Counted from the stretch's first letter, positions 34,257 through 43,077 are shown. The stretch: DNA of 64,000 nt from Acidobacteria bacterium UBA2994 (GCA_002346545.1 DEAA01000028.1:10456-74455); one strand, 5' to 3'. Program-made: numbers and translations. The notes: generated by a model not told the origin, from the letters alone.

Positions 34257-36161
34257 TTAGGCGTCGCGGCCGAACCCGAGTCGACACCAAAACGGGGCAA
34301 CCCCCGCACCTACCAGCAGCAGGGATACCACCCAGACCGGGGTCGGTATTCCGGCCGGTGCCGGGCTGCCTAGCATCCAAGTACCGAACCCGACCAGCAC
34401 GCTAAAGACCGTCACTGCGCACAATAGCATCGCGGTCAGGGCTCGAGCGAGACGGCCGGGCCCGGCTGCGGCGCCACTCCGGTCAACCATCTCTCCCACT
34501 GGACGCCAGTAGCCAACCGGACGCACTCGACGATAGAACGCTTCCAGAACCTCAGGCGCCTCCGGCCCTTTCAGCCAGACCGCGACCAGCGCCGCCAGCG
34601 TAGAAAGCGCGCCCATCAGCAACAACCGGAGTGCCTGCTGGTCATCGCCAAACGCCGCCAGCAGCACCGGCGCCGCCACGGCCGAGACCGCCATCGCCGA
34701 GATCTCCCCCCAGGCGTTCATTCGCCACCAGAGCCAGCGCAGCACCTGCACCACCCCGAGGCCGGCCCCGAATAGCAAGTTGACCTGCCACGCCTGATTG
34801 ATGGACGTGAGCTGGCTCATGATCGCCAAGGCGATCAGCAGGATCACCAGGCTCGAGCCGCGCGCCACCCAGACCAGCGACCGACCACTCGGCTCGGTGC
34901 CACGCCACGATTGGCAGATGAATCGCTTGTAGAGATCGTTCGTCCAGTAAGACGCCCCCCAGTTGAGGTGCGTATCCACCGTGGACGCCAGCGCTGCCAG
35001 CATGCCGGTGAGCATGAGACCCATCACGCCAACCGGGAGGAGCTCCGCCATCCCGCGCACGAAGGTGGCCTCACGATCTCCCTGTAGCAGCTCTGGCGGC
35101 AGCGAGGGGTCCGGCGGGAACAACACCATCAACCCGACGGCGATCGGCAGCCAGATCAGACTTCGCGCTACGACCTGCGTGAAGGTGAACACCAACGCGG
35201 CGGTCTTCGCGTCGCGGTCGCTTCGGCACGCCATCGAACGCTGCGCGAGATAGCCAGATCCGTCCGACACCGAGTTGATGAGCCATAACAGCCCCAACAT
35301 CGAGAGCACCGTCAGCGTGGCGTCCTTCGCCTGCGCCGGGGTAAAGGCAAGAATCTGTGACGGCGTGATGCCGCCCGGACCGCCTTCAGAGAACGTAGAC
35401 TGCACCCGCGCGGTCATCTCCCCCAACCCACCAGCCTCCCGAACGACGAACACAGAGAAGGCGACCGTGCCAACGAACATGATGCCGATCTGGACCACGT
35501 CGGTAGCCGCGACACTGCGCAGCCCGCCGGTGGACGAGTACAGCGCGGTGACCGTGAGAATAAGCAACAGGGAGATCAGGTTGCTGGCCGTTCGGACCCA
35601 GACGTCTGCCGCCTCGGGACCCACAATCGAGAGCGGCACACCGACGGACTCAACCAAAGCGACCACCGGTAGGAAGAGTCCCGCCGGCAACCACTGGTCC
35701 CACAACAAGAACGGCTCGGCGACCTTGGCGGCGGCAAACAGCACCCAGGCCAGCGAGACACAGTTGATGATGGTGCCCTGATAGACCGCCTTGACGCCAC
35801 GGAGCACCGAAGCAGGGGGACCGCCGTAGCGCACCTCGGTCAGCTCGGCGTCGGTGACCACACCGGCTCGTCGCCAGGCGCCAGCCAGTACGAACCCCAT
35901 GAAGAGGAAGGTGACAGCGTAGATCCAGAACTGCCAGACGCCGAAGATGCCCGAGACGGCGACGATGCCGGTGACCAGCAGGGGGGTGTCGGCACCGTAC
36001 TGAGTGGCCGCCATGCTGAGCCCGGCCTTCCAGCCGGACAACGAGCGACCCGCCAGGAAGTACTCCTCGAGGCTGCGCGAGGCCTGCCGACGATGTCTGA
36101 GTCCAACGCCGACCGCATACACCACGAAGGCCAGAACGATCAGCCAGTCCAGTAGCTGCAC
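34257..36161 (-). CDS. Sodium:solute symporter family protein
   Basis: 634-residue SSS-family transporter with about 13-15 membrane helices. The first helix starts at once (LLDWLIVLAFVVYAVGVG), then RSLEEYFLAGRSLSGWKAGLSMAATQYGADTPL is the classic first block of the family, with later TNDLYKRFI and LASTVDTHLNWGASYW. Substrate is probably a sugar, amino acid or organic acid. The start is the GTG at 36161, which lies inside a perfect 13-bp hairpin together with its Shine-Dalgarno-like AGGA; an ATG in the loop is out of frame. Long C-terminal extension beyond the core helices. Confidence 0.88.
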   Translation of the reverse strand: MQLLDWLIVLAFVVYAVGVGLRHRRQASRSLEEYFLAGRSLSGWKAGLSMAATQYGADTPLLVTGIVAVSGIFGVWQFWIYAVTFLFMGFVLAGAWRRAGVVTDAELTEVRYGGPPASVLRGVKAVYQGTIINCVSLAWVLFAAAKVAEPFLLWDQWLPAGLFLPVVALVESVGVPLSIVGPEAADVWVRTASNLISLLLILTVTALYSSTGGLRSVAATDVVQIGIMFVGTVAFSVFVVREAGGLGEMTARVQSTFSEGGPGGITPSQILAFTPAQAKDATLTVLSMLGLLWLINSVSDGSGYLAQRSMACRSDRDAKTAALVFTFTQVVARSLIWLPIAVGLMVLFPPDPSLPPELLQGDREATFVRGMAELLPVGVMGLMLTGMLAALASTVDTHLNWGASYWTNDLYKRFICQSWRGTEPSGRSLVWVARGSSLVILLIALAIMSQLTSINQAWQVNLLFGAGLGVVQVLRWLWWRMNAWGEISAMAVSAVAAPVLLAAFGDDQQALRLLLMGALSTLAALVAVWLKGPEAPEVLEAFYRRVRPVGYWRPVGEMVDRSGAAAGPGRLARALTAMLLCAVTVFSVLVGFGTWMLGSPAPAGIPTPVWVVSLLLVGAGVAPFWCRLGFGRDA

Positions 36162-36191
36162 CGGGCGATCCTGACATGGGATCGCCCGGTG
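36159..36191 (-). promoter_or_regulatory. Perfect hairpin enclosing start codon of the SSS transporter
   Basis: Thirteen-base arms CACCGGGCGATCC and GGATCGCCCGGTG are separated by a 7-base loop. In the mRNA the 3' arm contains the AGGA-like ribosome site and the GTG start codon. It could be a translational control hairpin or, at DNA level, an operator. The arms are visible directly; the role is inferred. Confidence 0.6.
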
Positions 36192-36488
36192 CGGCCACGG
36201 TCATCGGCGCCGTGGTGGTCGGCAGTGTTGGCGCCCCGCGCCGACGAACCACGTTGAGCGGTGGCGCCCACGTGCAACTCTGCAGGGGCCTTCGGCCGTA
36301 AAGTCTAGCGTGGTGCTGCACGCTATCGACTATCGGTCACCGCCGCGCTCATGAGCATCGGTGCGTCTTGGCGGGCACCGTAGGGATGATCCAGCCACGC
36401 CCAATCCCGGTTTCGGGGTCATCCGCCCGACCTGGTGGCAGGCGGGTCTACCCTGAGACGGAGGTTGTGGCACGGCTCACACGAAAAC

Positions 36489-36534
36489 GGCCCTCATCGC
36501 CACCTCCCTACGGGGGCAGGGAACGATGAGGGCC
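36489..36534 (-). terminator. Rho-independent terminator of MBL hydrolase gene
   Basis: GGCCCTCATCG and CGATGAGGGCC form an 11-bp perfect stem with an inner TCCCT/AGGGA stem. On the minus strand it is followed by GTTTTCG. It lies 35 nt after the MBL gene's stop. The remainder of 36192-36488 shows no gene. Confidence 0.65.
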
Positions 36535-36568
36535 GCATTGGAGAAGACGGCGAGCGAAGCCCCGCGAG

Positions 36569-37504
36569 CTACATCGCGTCGATCTCGTCGTAGATCACCT
36601 GCACCCAGGCCTGGAACGACGCTGGCGCCGGCATGCTGAAGTCGACGCGGAAACGCGGCTTGGGAGACCAGTCGGCGACGAAATCGGCCGCCGACACGCC
36701 CTGCGCCTTTGCCTGCTTGGCAGCCGACACCAGCCCATCGACAAAGTCAGCCATCTCCCGCAAGTCGTCGCGATCCATTTGCACGCTGTGCCCGGTGATG
36801 ATCGTGTCGATATCGGTCACGGTCGAGTAGGCCATCCGCAGGGTGTTGGCGTACTCCAGCCCGCTACCGCCATTGCTCGCGTCCATGATCGGGACCTGCT
36901 TACCGGGGAACATGTCACCGGCATGCATGGTCCGCAGCGCGGGGAAGACCACCCAGGTGTCGCCACCCGTGTGCCCGCGACCGAAGTAGTACAGGTCCAC
37001 CTGGTCGGCGCCGCTTCCGAGCGTCAGGCGATCCTGGTAGGTGCGGGTCGGGAGTCCCTGTCCCCCGCTGGTCTCGAACACGTCCGGGAAGTTACCGGGA
37101 AACCCGGTCACGGGATTCCACTCTTCCATCAGCGTCTTGGCGTTGTCGTGCGCCACGAACTCAACCGTGGCCGGAAACTCGACGTTGCCGCTGACGTGGT
37201 CGAAGTGCGCGTGGGTGTTGATGATGGTGGTCACCGGATTCGAGGTTAGCTCGCCGATGGCGTCGATGAGCGGCTGCCCCCAACCGGCCACCTTCGTGTC
37301 CACCAGCACCACACCGTCGCTGGTAACAAACGCGGCAGAGTTCCCGCCGCCGCCTCGCAGGACATAGAGATTGTCCTGAAGCTGCTCGACCTCGACCTCC
37401 ATCTGGCCCTGCTGACCGGACACCACGCCGACAGGCAACGCACCCACCACCACAAGGGCGCCCAGAACCGCGACTCTGCTGACGCCATGTTCTCGAAAGC
37501 TCAT
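36569..37504 (-). CDS. Secreted MBL-fold metallo-hydrolase (copy 2)
   Basis: 311 residues from the ATG 37504, which has AAGGAG upstream. The signal peptide (VAVLGALVVVGALPVGVVSGQ) precedes the MBL core: INTHAHFDHVSGNVEFPATVEF with HxHxDH, YYFGRGHTGGDTWVVFPA and IITGHSVQ. It shares the block VLVDTK.AG.GQ and the overall plan with the hydrolase at 14721, so the two are paralogues. Monocistronic, with its own terminator at 36489. Substrate unknown; a lactonase, beta-lactamase or quinoprotein-accessory role are all possible. Confidence 0.86.
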   Translation of the reverse strand: MSFREHGVSRVAVLGALVVVGALPVGVVSGQQGQMEVEVEQLQDNLYVLRGGGGNSAAFVTSDGVVLVDTKVAGWGQPLIDAIGELTSNPVTTIINTHAHFDHVSGNVEFPATVEFVAHDNAKTLMEEWNPVTGFPGNFPDVFETSGGQGLPTRTYQDRLTLGSGADQVDLYYFGRGHTGGDTWVVFPALRTMHAGDMFPGKQVPIMDASNGGSGLEYANTLRMAYSTVTDIDTIITGHSVQMDRDDLREMADFVDGLVSAAKQAKAQGVSAADFVADWSPKPRFRVDFSMPAPASFQAWVQVIYDEIDAM

Positions 37505-37703
37505 GCCTGCTCCTTCGCTTGAAACATCATGGCCGGCGGACAACAACCGCCGGGGTTAATCAGATCCAGACGAGGATGCCCGCATCGGACCTCCGGGGTC
37601 AAGCGTCGCGCGACAGAATGCCTCGAGCCAACGCAGCTTGTCAGGGTTGCGGACCACGTAGAACCCGGTCAGCCCCGCCGCAAGAATGTGACGGGGAACC
37701 CGA

Positions 37704-38000
37704 CTAGTGGTTGCGGACCACCCAGACCGCGGCGTGAGGCTCGTCGACATGCGACGCCTCTTCTTCCAGCTTGCGGTGTTCCTCGAACGCGAGCCACTGG
37801 GCGTCCGTCCAGCGCCGGCGATGGTTGGCTGGCTGCTGCGCCAGTTGGACACCGTCGGCTCCGGTGTAGAACGGGATCGTCTTGCGAGCCTCGGTGTGGC
37901 GCCGCACCAGGCGCGCGTCGAGGGCCACGGCGTCGGTCACCTCATGGGTGGGCAACGGCACAGGGTCGTAGACGACGCCTCGCTTATCGCGATAGCTCAC
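37704..38000 (-). CDS. Small hypothetical protein
   Basis: 98 residues, charged and hydrophilic, not recognised. It begins MSYRDKRGVVYDPVPLPTHE and ends HVDEPHAAVWVVRNH. It has no signal peptide, membrane segment or cysteine. It is divergent from the GntP gene, 53 nt away, which gives space for promoters. A second overlapping frame at 37556-37710 (GFYVVRNPDKLRWLEAFCR) also looks partly coding, so the true gene limits are uncertain. Confidence 0.45.
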   Translation of the reverse strand: MSYRDKRGVVYDPVPLPTHEVTDAVALDARLVRRHTEARKTIPFYTGADGVQLAQQPANHRRRWTDAQWLAFEEHRKLEEEASHVDEPHAAVWVVRNH

Positions 38001-38053
38001 CGCGTCATTGTACGCGGATTGACATCAACGACCGCGCGCATGATGCTCCCCGT

Positions 38054-39400
38054 GTGATTACCGAGAGCGTCCTCATCGCCATCGGCGGTCTGGTGGCCGT
38101 CGTCGCCCTGTTGTTTCTCCTCATCACTAGATTCAAGTGGCACGTCTTCATCGCGCTGCTCGTACCCATCGTGCTGTTCGCCCTGATCCCGGGGATCGAT
38201 CGGCAAGCCTTTATCGATGCCTTCGAGCAAGGCTTCGGACGCACCGTCCAGGGCATCGCAGTGGTCATCGTGATGGGTTCGATCCTGGCCGAGGCGCTCA
38301 AGCACACAGGCGGGATCGAGCGAATTACGGCTTCGATGATCGGGTGGGTGGGCCAGCATCGGATGCCGCTCGCGCTGACCCTAAGCGGGTTCGTGATCGG
38401 CCTGGCGATCTTCTCCGACGTCGGCTACGTGATCCTGAATCCTCTGGTCCACTCCGCCGCCATCAACAGCGGTCTCAACATGAGCGTTATGGCGACCGGC
38501 CTGGTCGGGGCGATGCAACTCACGCACGCCATGGTGCCTCCGACGCCGGGCCCACTGGCGGCCGTGGCGCTGGTTGACGCCGACATCGGGCAGGTGATCG
38601 TCTTCGGCGGTCTCGCCACCTTTATCGGCGCGCTGGCCGGTTGGGCCTACGCCCAGATCGTAGGCCCACACATCGAGTCGCCGCCATCCGAGGAGTTCGT
38701 CGGTCAATCGTTCATTGAGCAGGGACGAGAGGCCGAGCTCCCGACCACCTGGCGCGCCTACGCCCCGATCCTGATTCCGCTGGTCCTGATTGCCAGCCAG
38801 AGCGTGACCGCCTTCGCGCTGCCAGAAGACCACCTGGTCAATGCCGCCATGCTGTATTTGGGATGGCCGGTCGTCGCCCTGAGCATCGGCATCCTCCTGG
38901 CCTACCGGAACACAAAGGCGAACCATGCCGCTGCGCGGGTTAGCACCTGGGTCGAAGAGGGGTTGCGAGGCTCGGCCATGATCATCATGGTGACCGGGCT
39001 GGGCGGATCGCTGAGCCAGATCCTCCGCTCGACGCCCGCCGTGGATGCGATTGCGGAGACCGTGGCCGCAACCGGGCTGCCCGCCATCTTCCTACCGTTT
39101 GTGCTCGGCATCGCCGGCAACATGATCACGGGGTCAACCACGGTGGGCGTAATCACGGCCGCCTCGGTCGCCGCCCCGATGATGGACACCCTTGGACTGA
39201 GCCCCGAGGCCACGATGCTCGCCGGCGCGGCGGGGTCGATCATCATCAAGTACGTGAATTCGAGCTATTTCTGGGTGTGCACCTCGCTATCTCGCATGTC
39301 GCTGAAGGGCGCGCTGATCTCGTTCGGGGGAGTGACCTTCGTCAACGGCGCCGCCTCGATGGCTGTGGTCTACGTACTCTGGGCGACGGGGTTAATTTGA
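38054..39400 (+). CDS. GntP-family gluconate/organic acid permease
   Basis: 448 residues from a GTG at 38054, which gives a TM helix at once (VLIAIGGLVAVVALLFLLI) and the normal family length; longer upstream extensions are poorly coded. Family blocks: LLVPIVLFALIPG, FEQGFGRTVQGIAVVIVMGSILAEAL, SGFVIGLAIFSDVGYVILNPL, LTHAMVPPTPGPLAAVA and AGAAGSIIIKYVNSSYFW. Proton-coupled uptake of gluconate or similar acids fits with the two sugar-dehydrogenase-like proteins in the window, a link that is inference. Its stop overlaps the start of a VapC remnant. Confidence 0.9.
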   Translation: MITESVLIAIGGLVAVVALLFLLITRFKWHVFIALLVPIVLFALIPGIDRQAFIDAFEQGFGRTVQGIAVVIVMGSILAEALKHTGGIERITASMIGWVGQHRMPLALTLSGFVIGLAIFSDVGYVILNPLVHSAAINSGLNMSVMATGLVGAMQLTHAMVPPTPGPLAAVALVDADIGQVIVFGGLATFIGALAGWAYAQIVGPHIESPPSEEFVGQSFIEQGREAELPTTWRAYAPILIPLVLIASQSVTAFALPEDHLVNAAMLYLGWPVVALSIGILLAYRNTKANHAAARVSTWVEEGLRGSAMIIMVTGLGGSLSQILRSTPAVDAIAETVAATGLPAIFLPFVLGIAGNMITGSTTVGVITAASVAAPMMDTLGLSPEATMLAGAAGSIIIKYVNSSYFWVCTSLSRMSLKGALISFGGVTFVNGAASMAVVYVLWATGLI

Positions 39401-39665
39401 TCGCCTACGAGACCTGATCGAACGCCTGGCCACATTCTTCTCAGGCAATGGCCACCACTTCTGGCCAGACACTGTAACGACGCTCGACGGCGACCGCTTC
39501 GACACGGTCATGATCCCCAGGCATAGACAGCTCACCGACATCTACCTGTGGGGGTTAGCCCAGTCTCACGGAGGGTGTCTGTCCACCTTCGACACGCGGA
39601 TTCTGGCGAAATCCGGCAGCGGCATTACTCGACAAACGCTCCTTGTCATCGAACCGACCAGGTAG
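39396..39665 (+). pseudogene. 5'-truncated PIN-domain (VapC-type) toxin remnant
   Basis: The frame after the GntP stop reads LIERLATFFSGNGHHFWPDT, then LTDIYLWGLAQSHGGCLSTF and DTRI. This is the C-terminal half of a VapC PIN nuclease, with the conserved TD and TFD acidic residues. The first half, with its N-terminal Asp, and any start codon are missing, and no VapB antitoxin is present. The gene has been cut where it meets GntP. Confidence 0.65.
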
Positions 39666-39680
39666 CGAGGCGGGGCCGGT

Positions 39681-39709
39681 TTGACAACGGCAGGGCCAGG
39701 GCACACGAT
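39681..39709 (+). promoter_or_regulatory. Candidate promoter of orphan short transcript
   Basis: A perfect TTGACA at 39681-39686 is followed after 17 nt by CACGAT at 39704-39709 (three of six matches to TATAAT). The next events downstream on the same strand are a tiny ORF with a very strong ribosome site and a terminator. Predicted from pattern only. Confidence 0.4.
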
Positions 39710-39839
39710 GTGGCCCTGTCGTGGTTCCGCGTCGGCGGCAACGTCTGGCGCGGCGGCCCCGAGTGGGTGGCCGGGCGGCCCAGGGGCCGGGCGGGTTGGG
39801 ACCCGCCGCATGCTGTGCGCCTGCGAAGGAGGTGATCCT

Positions 39840-39884
39840 GTGGACGAATTGAAGTACGGCTCTGCGGAGGTGACGTCCTCGTAG
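39840..39884 (+). CDS. 14-residue mini-ORF with perfect Shine-Dalgarno
   Basis: GTG-initiated ORF reading MDELKYGSAEVTSS (start decoded as Met). AAGGAGGTGATCC at 39826-39838 is complementary to the entire 13-base 3' end of bacterial 16S rRNA, with 7 nt between the GGAGG core and the GTG. The mini-ORF lies in a 390-nt region with no other gene. A hairpin (GGGTT...AACCC enclosing CCCC/GGGG) and a terminator follow. It may be a leader peptide, a ribosome-binding regulatory RNA or a peptide precursor; nothing in the peptide is recognisable. Confidence 0.4.
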   Translation: MDELKYGSAEVTSS

Positions 39885-39961
39885 GGACCTCCAAGCAACA
39901 GTGGTGGAGGGTTTTCCCCAGGACGGGGTAACCCAACGTCACTGACGCAGATCCCGACTCA

Positions 39962-39997
39962 GGGCCTCGGCCGTCCACACGGCCGAGGCCCTTCTTT
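39962..39997 (+). terminator. Strong Rho-independent terminator
   Basis: GGGCCTCGGCCGT and ACGGCCGAGGCCC form a perfect 13-bp stem with a CCAC loop, followed by TTCTTT. The T-rich side is on the plus strand, so it ends transcription of the short unit at about 39.7-40.0 kb, not the minus-strand gene ending at 40056. Confidence 0.85.
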
Positions 39998-40055
39998 CGT
40001 ACGGGCGCCGGCGGTGGGTCACAGAACCTGGGGTTTCTGCCCTGCCGGAACCTCC

Positions 40056-42407
40056 TCAGTACCCTTCAAGAACCGGGAAACCCTCGTCCGTTGGCAGCGG
40101 TTGGACGCCGAGCGCGTTCAGGGTCATCGACACCTTGCGGTAGCGGGCGACCGTCGCCGCGATCGACATCATCTGGTGGGTGTCGTAGGACTCCGACAGG
40201 GCGGTCCACGTCTGGTCCGAGATCATCGTGTCGCGATACAGCTCGTCGGCGGCGTTGATCAGTAGGCGCTCGGTGGCATTCCATCCGGCGGCGTCCTGCC
40301 CCTGCGCGATCCACTCCGGCTCTAGGCCATGATCGCGGGCGCGGCCGACGCTGCCCACGTGCTTGGCCCACTCGTAGACCGACTGCGTGTTCCAGCCCGT
40401 GCGGAGAATCAGGATCTCGCGGTCGTACGGGGTCAACCGCGAGAGCTCTGGATTGTTCACATAGCTCGGACTCGCATACCACTGCGACTCCATCTCGGGG
40501 TGCTGGCGCAGGGTGCGCCCCACCCGCAAGCCGTCTCCCTCCACCGGATCAATGCGGGGCGCGGTCAGCGGGGTCTCACGCTCCGGCACGTCGATTCGGT
40601 ACGCCACCTCCGCGCTCGGGATCAGATTCCGTGCTCTGGGGTCGGGTTGGACGCCGAGGGTGTTGAACAGAATCGAGGACGAGACAACGTCGGCCACCGT
40701 GACCACCGCGTCGGCGAGATTCCGGGTGTCGTACATCCGGGAGAGCTCGGTCCAGGTGGCGTCGGTGGCCGCCGAGTTCCGGAACATCTCGTCGGCCAGA
40801 TCGATCAGCACCTGCTCGAACGTGTTGAAGCTGTCGGCCTCGCCTTCGGCGAGCCCTTGGATCTCGTCTGCAGTCAGCCCATGGTCCGAGCGGTCGGCGT
40901 GGGCAGACCACAGATAGGCGTTCTGGGCGAGCCAGGCAGTCCGCAAAATCAGGATGCCGCGGTGACGCGGCGACAAAGTCGAGTCGTTGGACACGTAGGT
41001 CAGCAGCGGCAGGAACCGATTGGCTAGCGCCGGCACGCGAAGGAGCGTTCGGAGCGCCTCACCCGGCGGTCCGGTCCGGGTGAACGCCTCGGCGATCGCA
41101 GTCTGCTCCTCCGACCACTCGGCCCGGGGCAGGGACGGCACGCGCGCCTCCGTCAGCCGGTCGATGAAGACGCTGCTACCCGGAGGGGCGACGATGGCAC
41201 GGGCCGGCTCGATCCGCAGGAGCACACCGGCGGCCTCGTCGGTCAACACGTAGAGATAACCATCCAGCCCCTGCCGGATGTCGCGAATCCGCTGCTTGAG
41301 CTCGGTCAGGAGCGACTCGCGGCGGATCTCTTCGCCGCGACGGTTGAAGACAATCCGTTCGATGTGTCCGGTGCGCGGCATCCGGCCTTCCATCATTGAG
41401 CCAACGAATAGGTTGCCCTCCCATTCGGGGAAGTGAGGACCGGTGTAGAACGCTAGGCCTGAGGGGCCGATGGAGGGCCACCAGAGGATCTCCGCGTCCT
41501 CAAACTCGGGCCGCCACGGTGTCTCGCTCACTCGCACACCCGAGTACTCACGGCTGTAGGACGCGAGCGGCCAGCCGTAGTTCGCGCCCGGCTTGATGAT
41601 GTTGGCCTCATCGCCACCCTGGGGGCCGTTCTCTGTCGCCCACAAATCGCCTGTCTCAGGGTGCCAGGCCAGCCCCAGTTGATTGCGGTGGCCCATCGAG
41701 TAAATCTCGGGGAGATAGGCCGAATCGCTGGTGAACGGGTTGTCCGGCGCGGCACTGCCGTCGTCACTCAGTCGAAGCAACTTGCCAAAGTGGGTGCCGG
41801 GATCCTGTGCGTAGCTGCCGGTGTCGGCGAACACGTAGGAACCGCCCACCGTCATGTAGAGCGAGTCGTCTGGACCCCAGACCAAACGTGAAGCGGCGAT
41901 ACCGCGGTCAACCCCCTCGGCCACAAGAATGTCGCGCACCTCGGTGAGATTGCCGTTGTCGAGCCGGCCACGCGCCAGCGCCACCGTAACTCCTTCGCCC
42001 CCGTCGTCGGTCCGGATCGACTTCGAATAGGTGAGGTAGACGATCCGGTCGTCCGCGGGATGGACGGCCACGTCCATCAGCCCCGCCCGGTCAGAATCGG
42101 AGAACACCTCGGGGACTCCCGGGATGTCACGGTCGAGCAACTGACCGTTCCGGATCACACGCAACGTCCCCTTGTCGCGCTCGGTAACGAGGATGTCGCC
42201 GTTACTCCGGAACGCCATCCCCCACGGGTGCTCGAGATCGTTGGCGACCGGCACCACCCGGATGCGCTGCACCTCGGCACTGTAGAGCACCACCGGCCCG
42301 TCGGGCGCCGGCACCGGAGGAATGAAGTCGCGGCGTTGCCCGACGGCGGTCGAGGCCGTGACGATCGACGCCAAAACGAGCGCCAACACTCGGTGCGAAT
42401 GACTCAT
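40056..42407 (-). CDS. Soluble glucose-dehydrogenase-like propeller fused to two AhpD/CMD-like domains
   Basis: 783 residues, exported. Residues about 45-400 form a PQQ-dependent sugar dehydrogenase-like six-bladed propeller: LEHPWGMAFRSNGDILVTERD, GLMDVAVHP, EIYSMGHRNQLGLAWHPETGDLWATENGPQGGDE and NYGWPLASY. Residues about 430-610 and 620-775 are two carboxymuconolactone decarboxylase/AhpD-like repeats: LSPRHRGILILRTAWLAQNAYLWSAHAD and LTPYDREILILRTGWNTQSVYEWAKHV, each with a LxxLxxLxDE-like helix (LLINAADEL). The AhpD CxxC is absent from both repeats. This fusion is unusual to me. Last gene of a minus-strand run with TVP38 and P460 genes. Confidence 0.85.
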   Translation of the reverse strand: MSHSHRVLALVLASIVTASTAVGQRRDFIPPVPAPDGPVVLYSAEVQRIRVVPVANDLEHPWGMAFRSNGDILVTERDKGTLRVIRNGQLLDRDIPGVPEVFSDSDRAGLMDVAVHPADDRIVYLTYSKSIRTDDGGEGVTVALARGRLDNGNLTEVRDILVAEGVDRGIAASRLVWGPDDSLYMTVGGSYVFADTGSYAQDPGTHFGKLLRLSDDGSAAPDNPFTSDSAYLPEIYSMGHRNQLGLAWHPETGDLWATENGPQGGDEANIIKPGANYGWPLASYSREYSGVRVSETPWRPEFEDAEILWWPSIGPSGLAFYTGPHFPEWEGNLFVGSMMEGRMPRTGHIERIVFNRRGEEIRRESLLTELKQRIRDIRQGLDGYLYVLTDEAAGVLLRIEPARAIVAPPGSSVFIDRLTEARVPSLPRAEWSEEQTAIAEAFTRTGPPGEALRTLLRVPALANRFLPLLTYVSNDSTLSPRHRGILILRTAWLAQNAYLWSAHADRSDHGLTADEIQGLAEGEADSFNTFEQVLIDLADEMFRNSAATDATWTELSRMYDTRNLADAVVTVADVVSSSILFNTLGVQPDPRARNLIPSAEVAYRIDVPERETPLTAPRIDPVEGDGLRVGRTLRQHPEMESQWYASPSYVNNPELSRLTPYDREILILRTGWNTQSVYEWAKHVGSVGRARDHGLEPEWIAQGQDAAGWNATERLLINAADELYRDTMISDQTWTALSESYDTHQMMSIAATVARYRKVSMTLNALGVQPLPTDEGFPVLEGY

Positions 42408-42472
42408 AGTTTCTCCCGGAGGGCCCAGACTAACCGATCCGGACCCGCTTCAGCGACCGGCGGCTTTAGCCC

Positions 42473-43033
42473 TCACACCCCCACCACCGCCCCAGTCGCC
42501 CAAACGTAAAAAGCAACGATCGGGATCTCGCCCAGCGTTACACCGAGCGCAAACTTGCCGACATGCATCCGTAGGGTCCCGGCAACGTAGCAGATGACGT
42601 CGGTCGGTACGAACGGGAACATCGACCACCCGACGACCAGCCAGAAACCCTTCTGGTTCATCTGGGTCTCGAGCCAGCGCACGTGCTTGGCGTGTTTCCG
42701 CTCGAAGAGATCGCCCAATCCCAGGAACTCGAAGAAGTAGTAGATGAGCACCGCCGATGCCACCACCGCGGCCAGCGAACTGATCATCACGAACCACTTG
42801 AGGTCTGGAAATAGCAGCGTTCCGACAACGATCAGGAGCGTGCTCGGGATCAGCGTGATTGGGCGCAGAACGCTCAGCACGACGTAGCCCACCAGCACCG
42901 ACTGCCCCGACCCGCGCAGCGCCTGCACCACCCGCTCCGGCTCCAGCAGCTCAGGGCGCAAGGCGTACAGGATGCTCAAGCCCACCACCAGCCCGATCCA
43001 CAGCACCAAGGCGATCAGGCGGACGCGGGGCAT
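42473..43033 (-). CDS. TVP38/TMEM64 (VTT domain) membrane protein, copy 1
   Basis: 186-residue inner-membrane protein with a SNARE-associated/VTT domain. Blocks LRPITLIPSTLLIVVGTLLFP, FEFLGLGDLFERKHAKHVRWLE and FWLVVGWSMFPFVPTDVICYVAG are typical, with four or five helices and two re-entrant segments. DedA-type relatives move phospholipids or polyprenyl phosphates. It lies between the P460 cytochrome and the GDH fusion in the same direction. A second copy, with a different half of the family signature, is at 43751. Confidence 0.85.
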   Translation of the reverse strand: MPRVRLIALVLWIGLVVGLSILYALRPELLEPERVVQALRGSGQSVLVGYVVLSVLRPITLIPSTLLIVVGTLLFPDLKWFVMISSLAAVVASAVLIYYFFEFLGLGDLFERKHAKHVRWLETQMNQKGFWLVVGWSMFPFVPTDVICYVAGTLRMHVGKFALGVTLGEIPIVAFYVWATGAVVGV

Positions 43034-43077
43034 GTTGGTTCGCTGCGGAGTGTCGGATGGAGACGTGGCGAGACGCG

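Noticed and set aside
37556..37710. Minus-strand frame with GFYVVRNPDKLRWLEAFCR beside the 98-residue ORF
   Set aside because: Plausible composition but no start or ribosome site of its own; gene limits cannot be decided.
39826..39838. Sequence identical to the complement of the 16S rRNA 3' end, considered as an rRNA gene fragment
   Set aside because: The bases upstream on the minus strand do not resemble the helix 45 region of 16S rRNA, so it is only a strong ribosome site.
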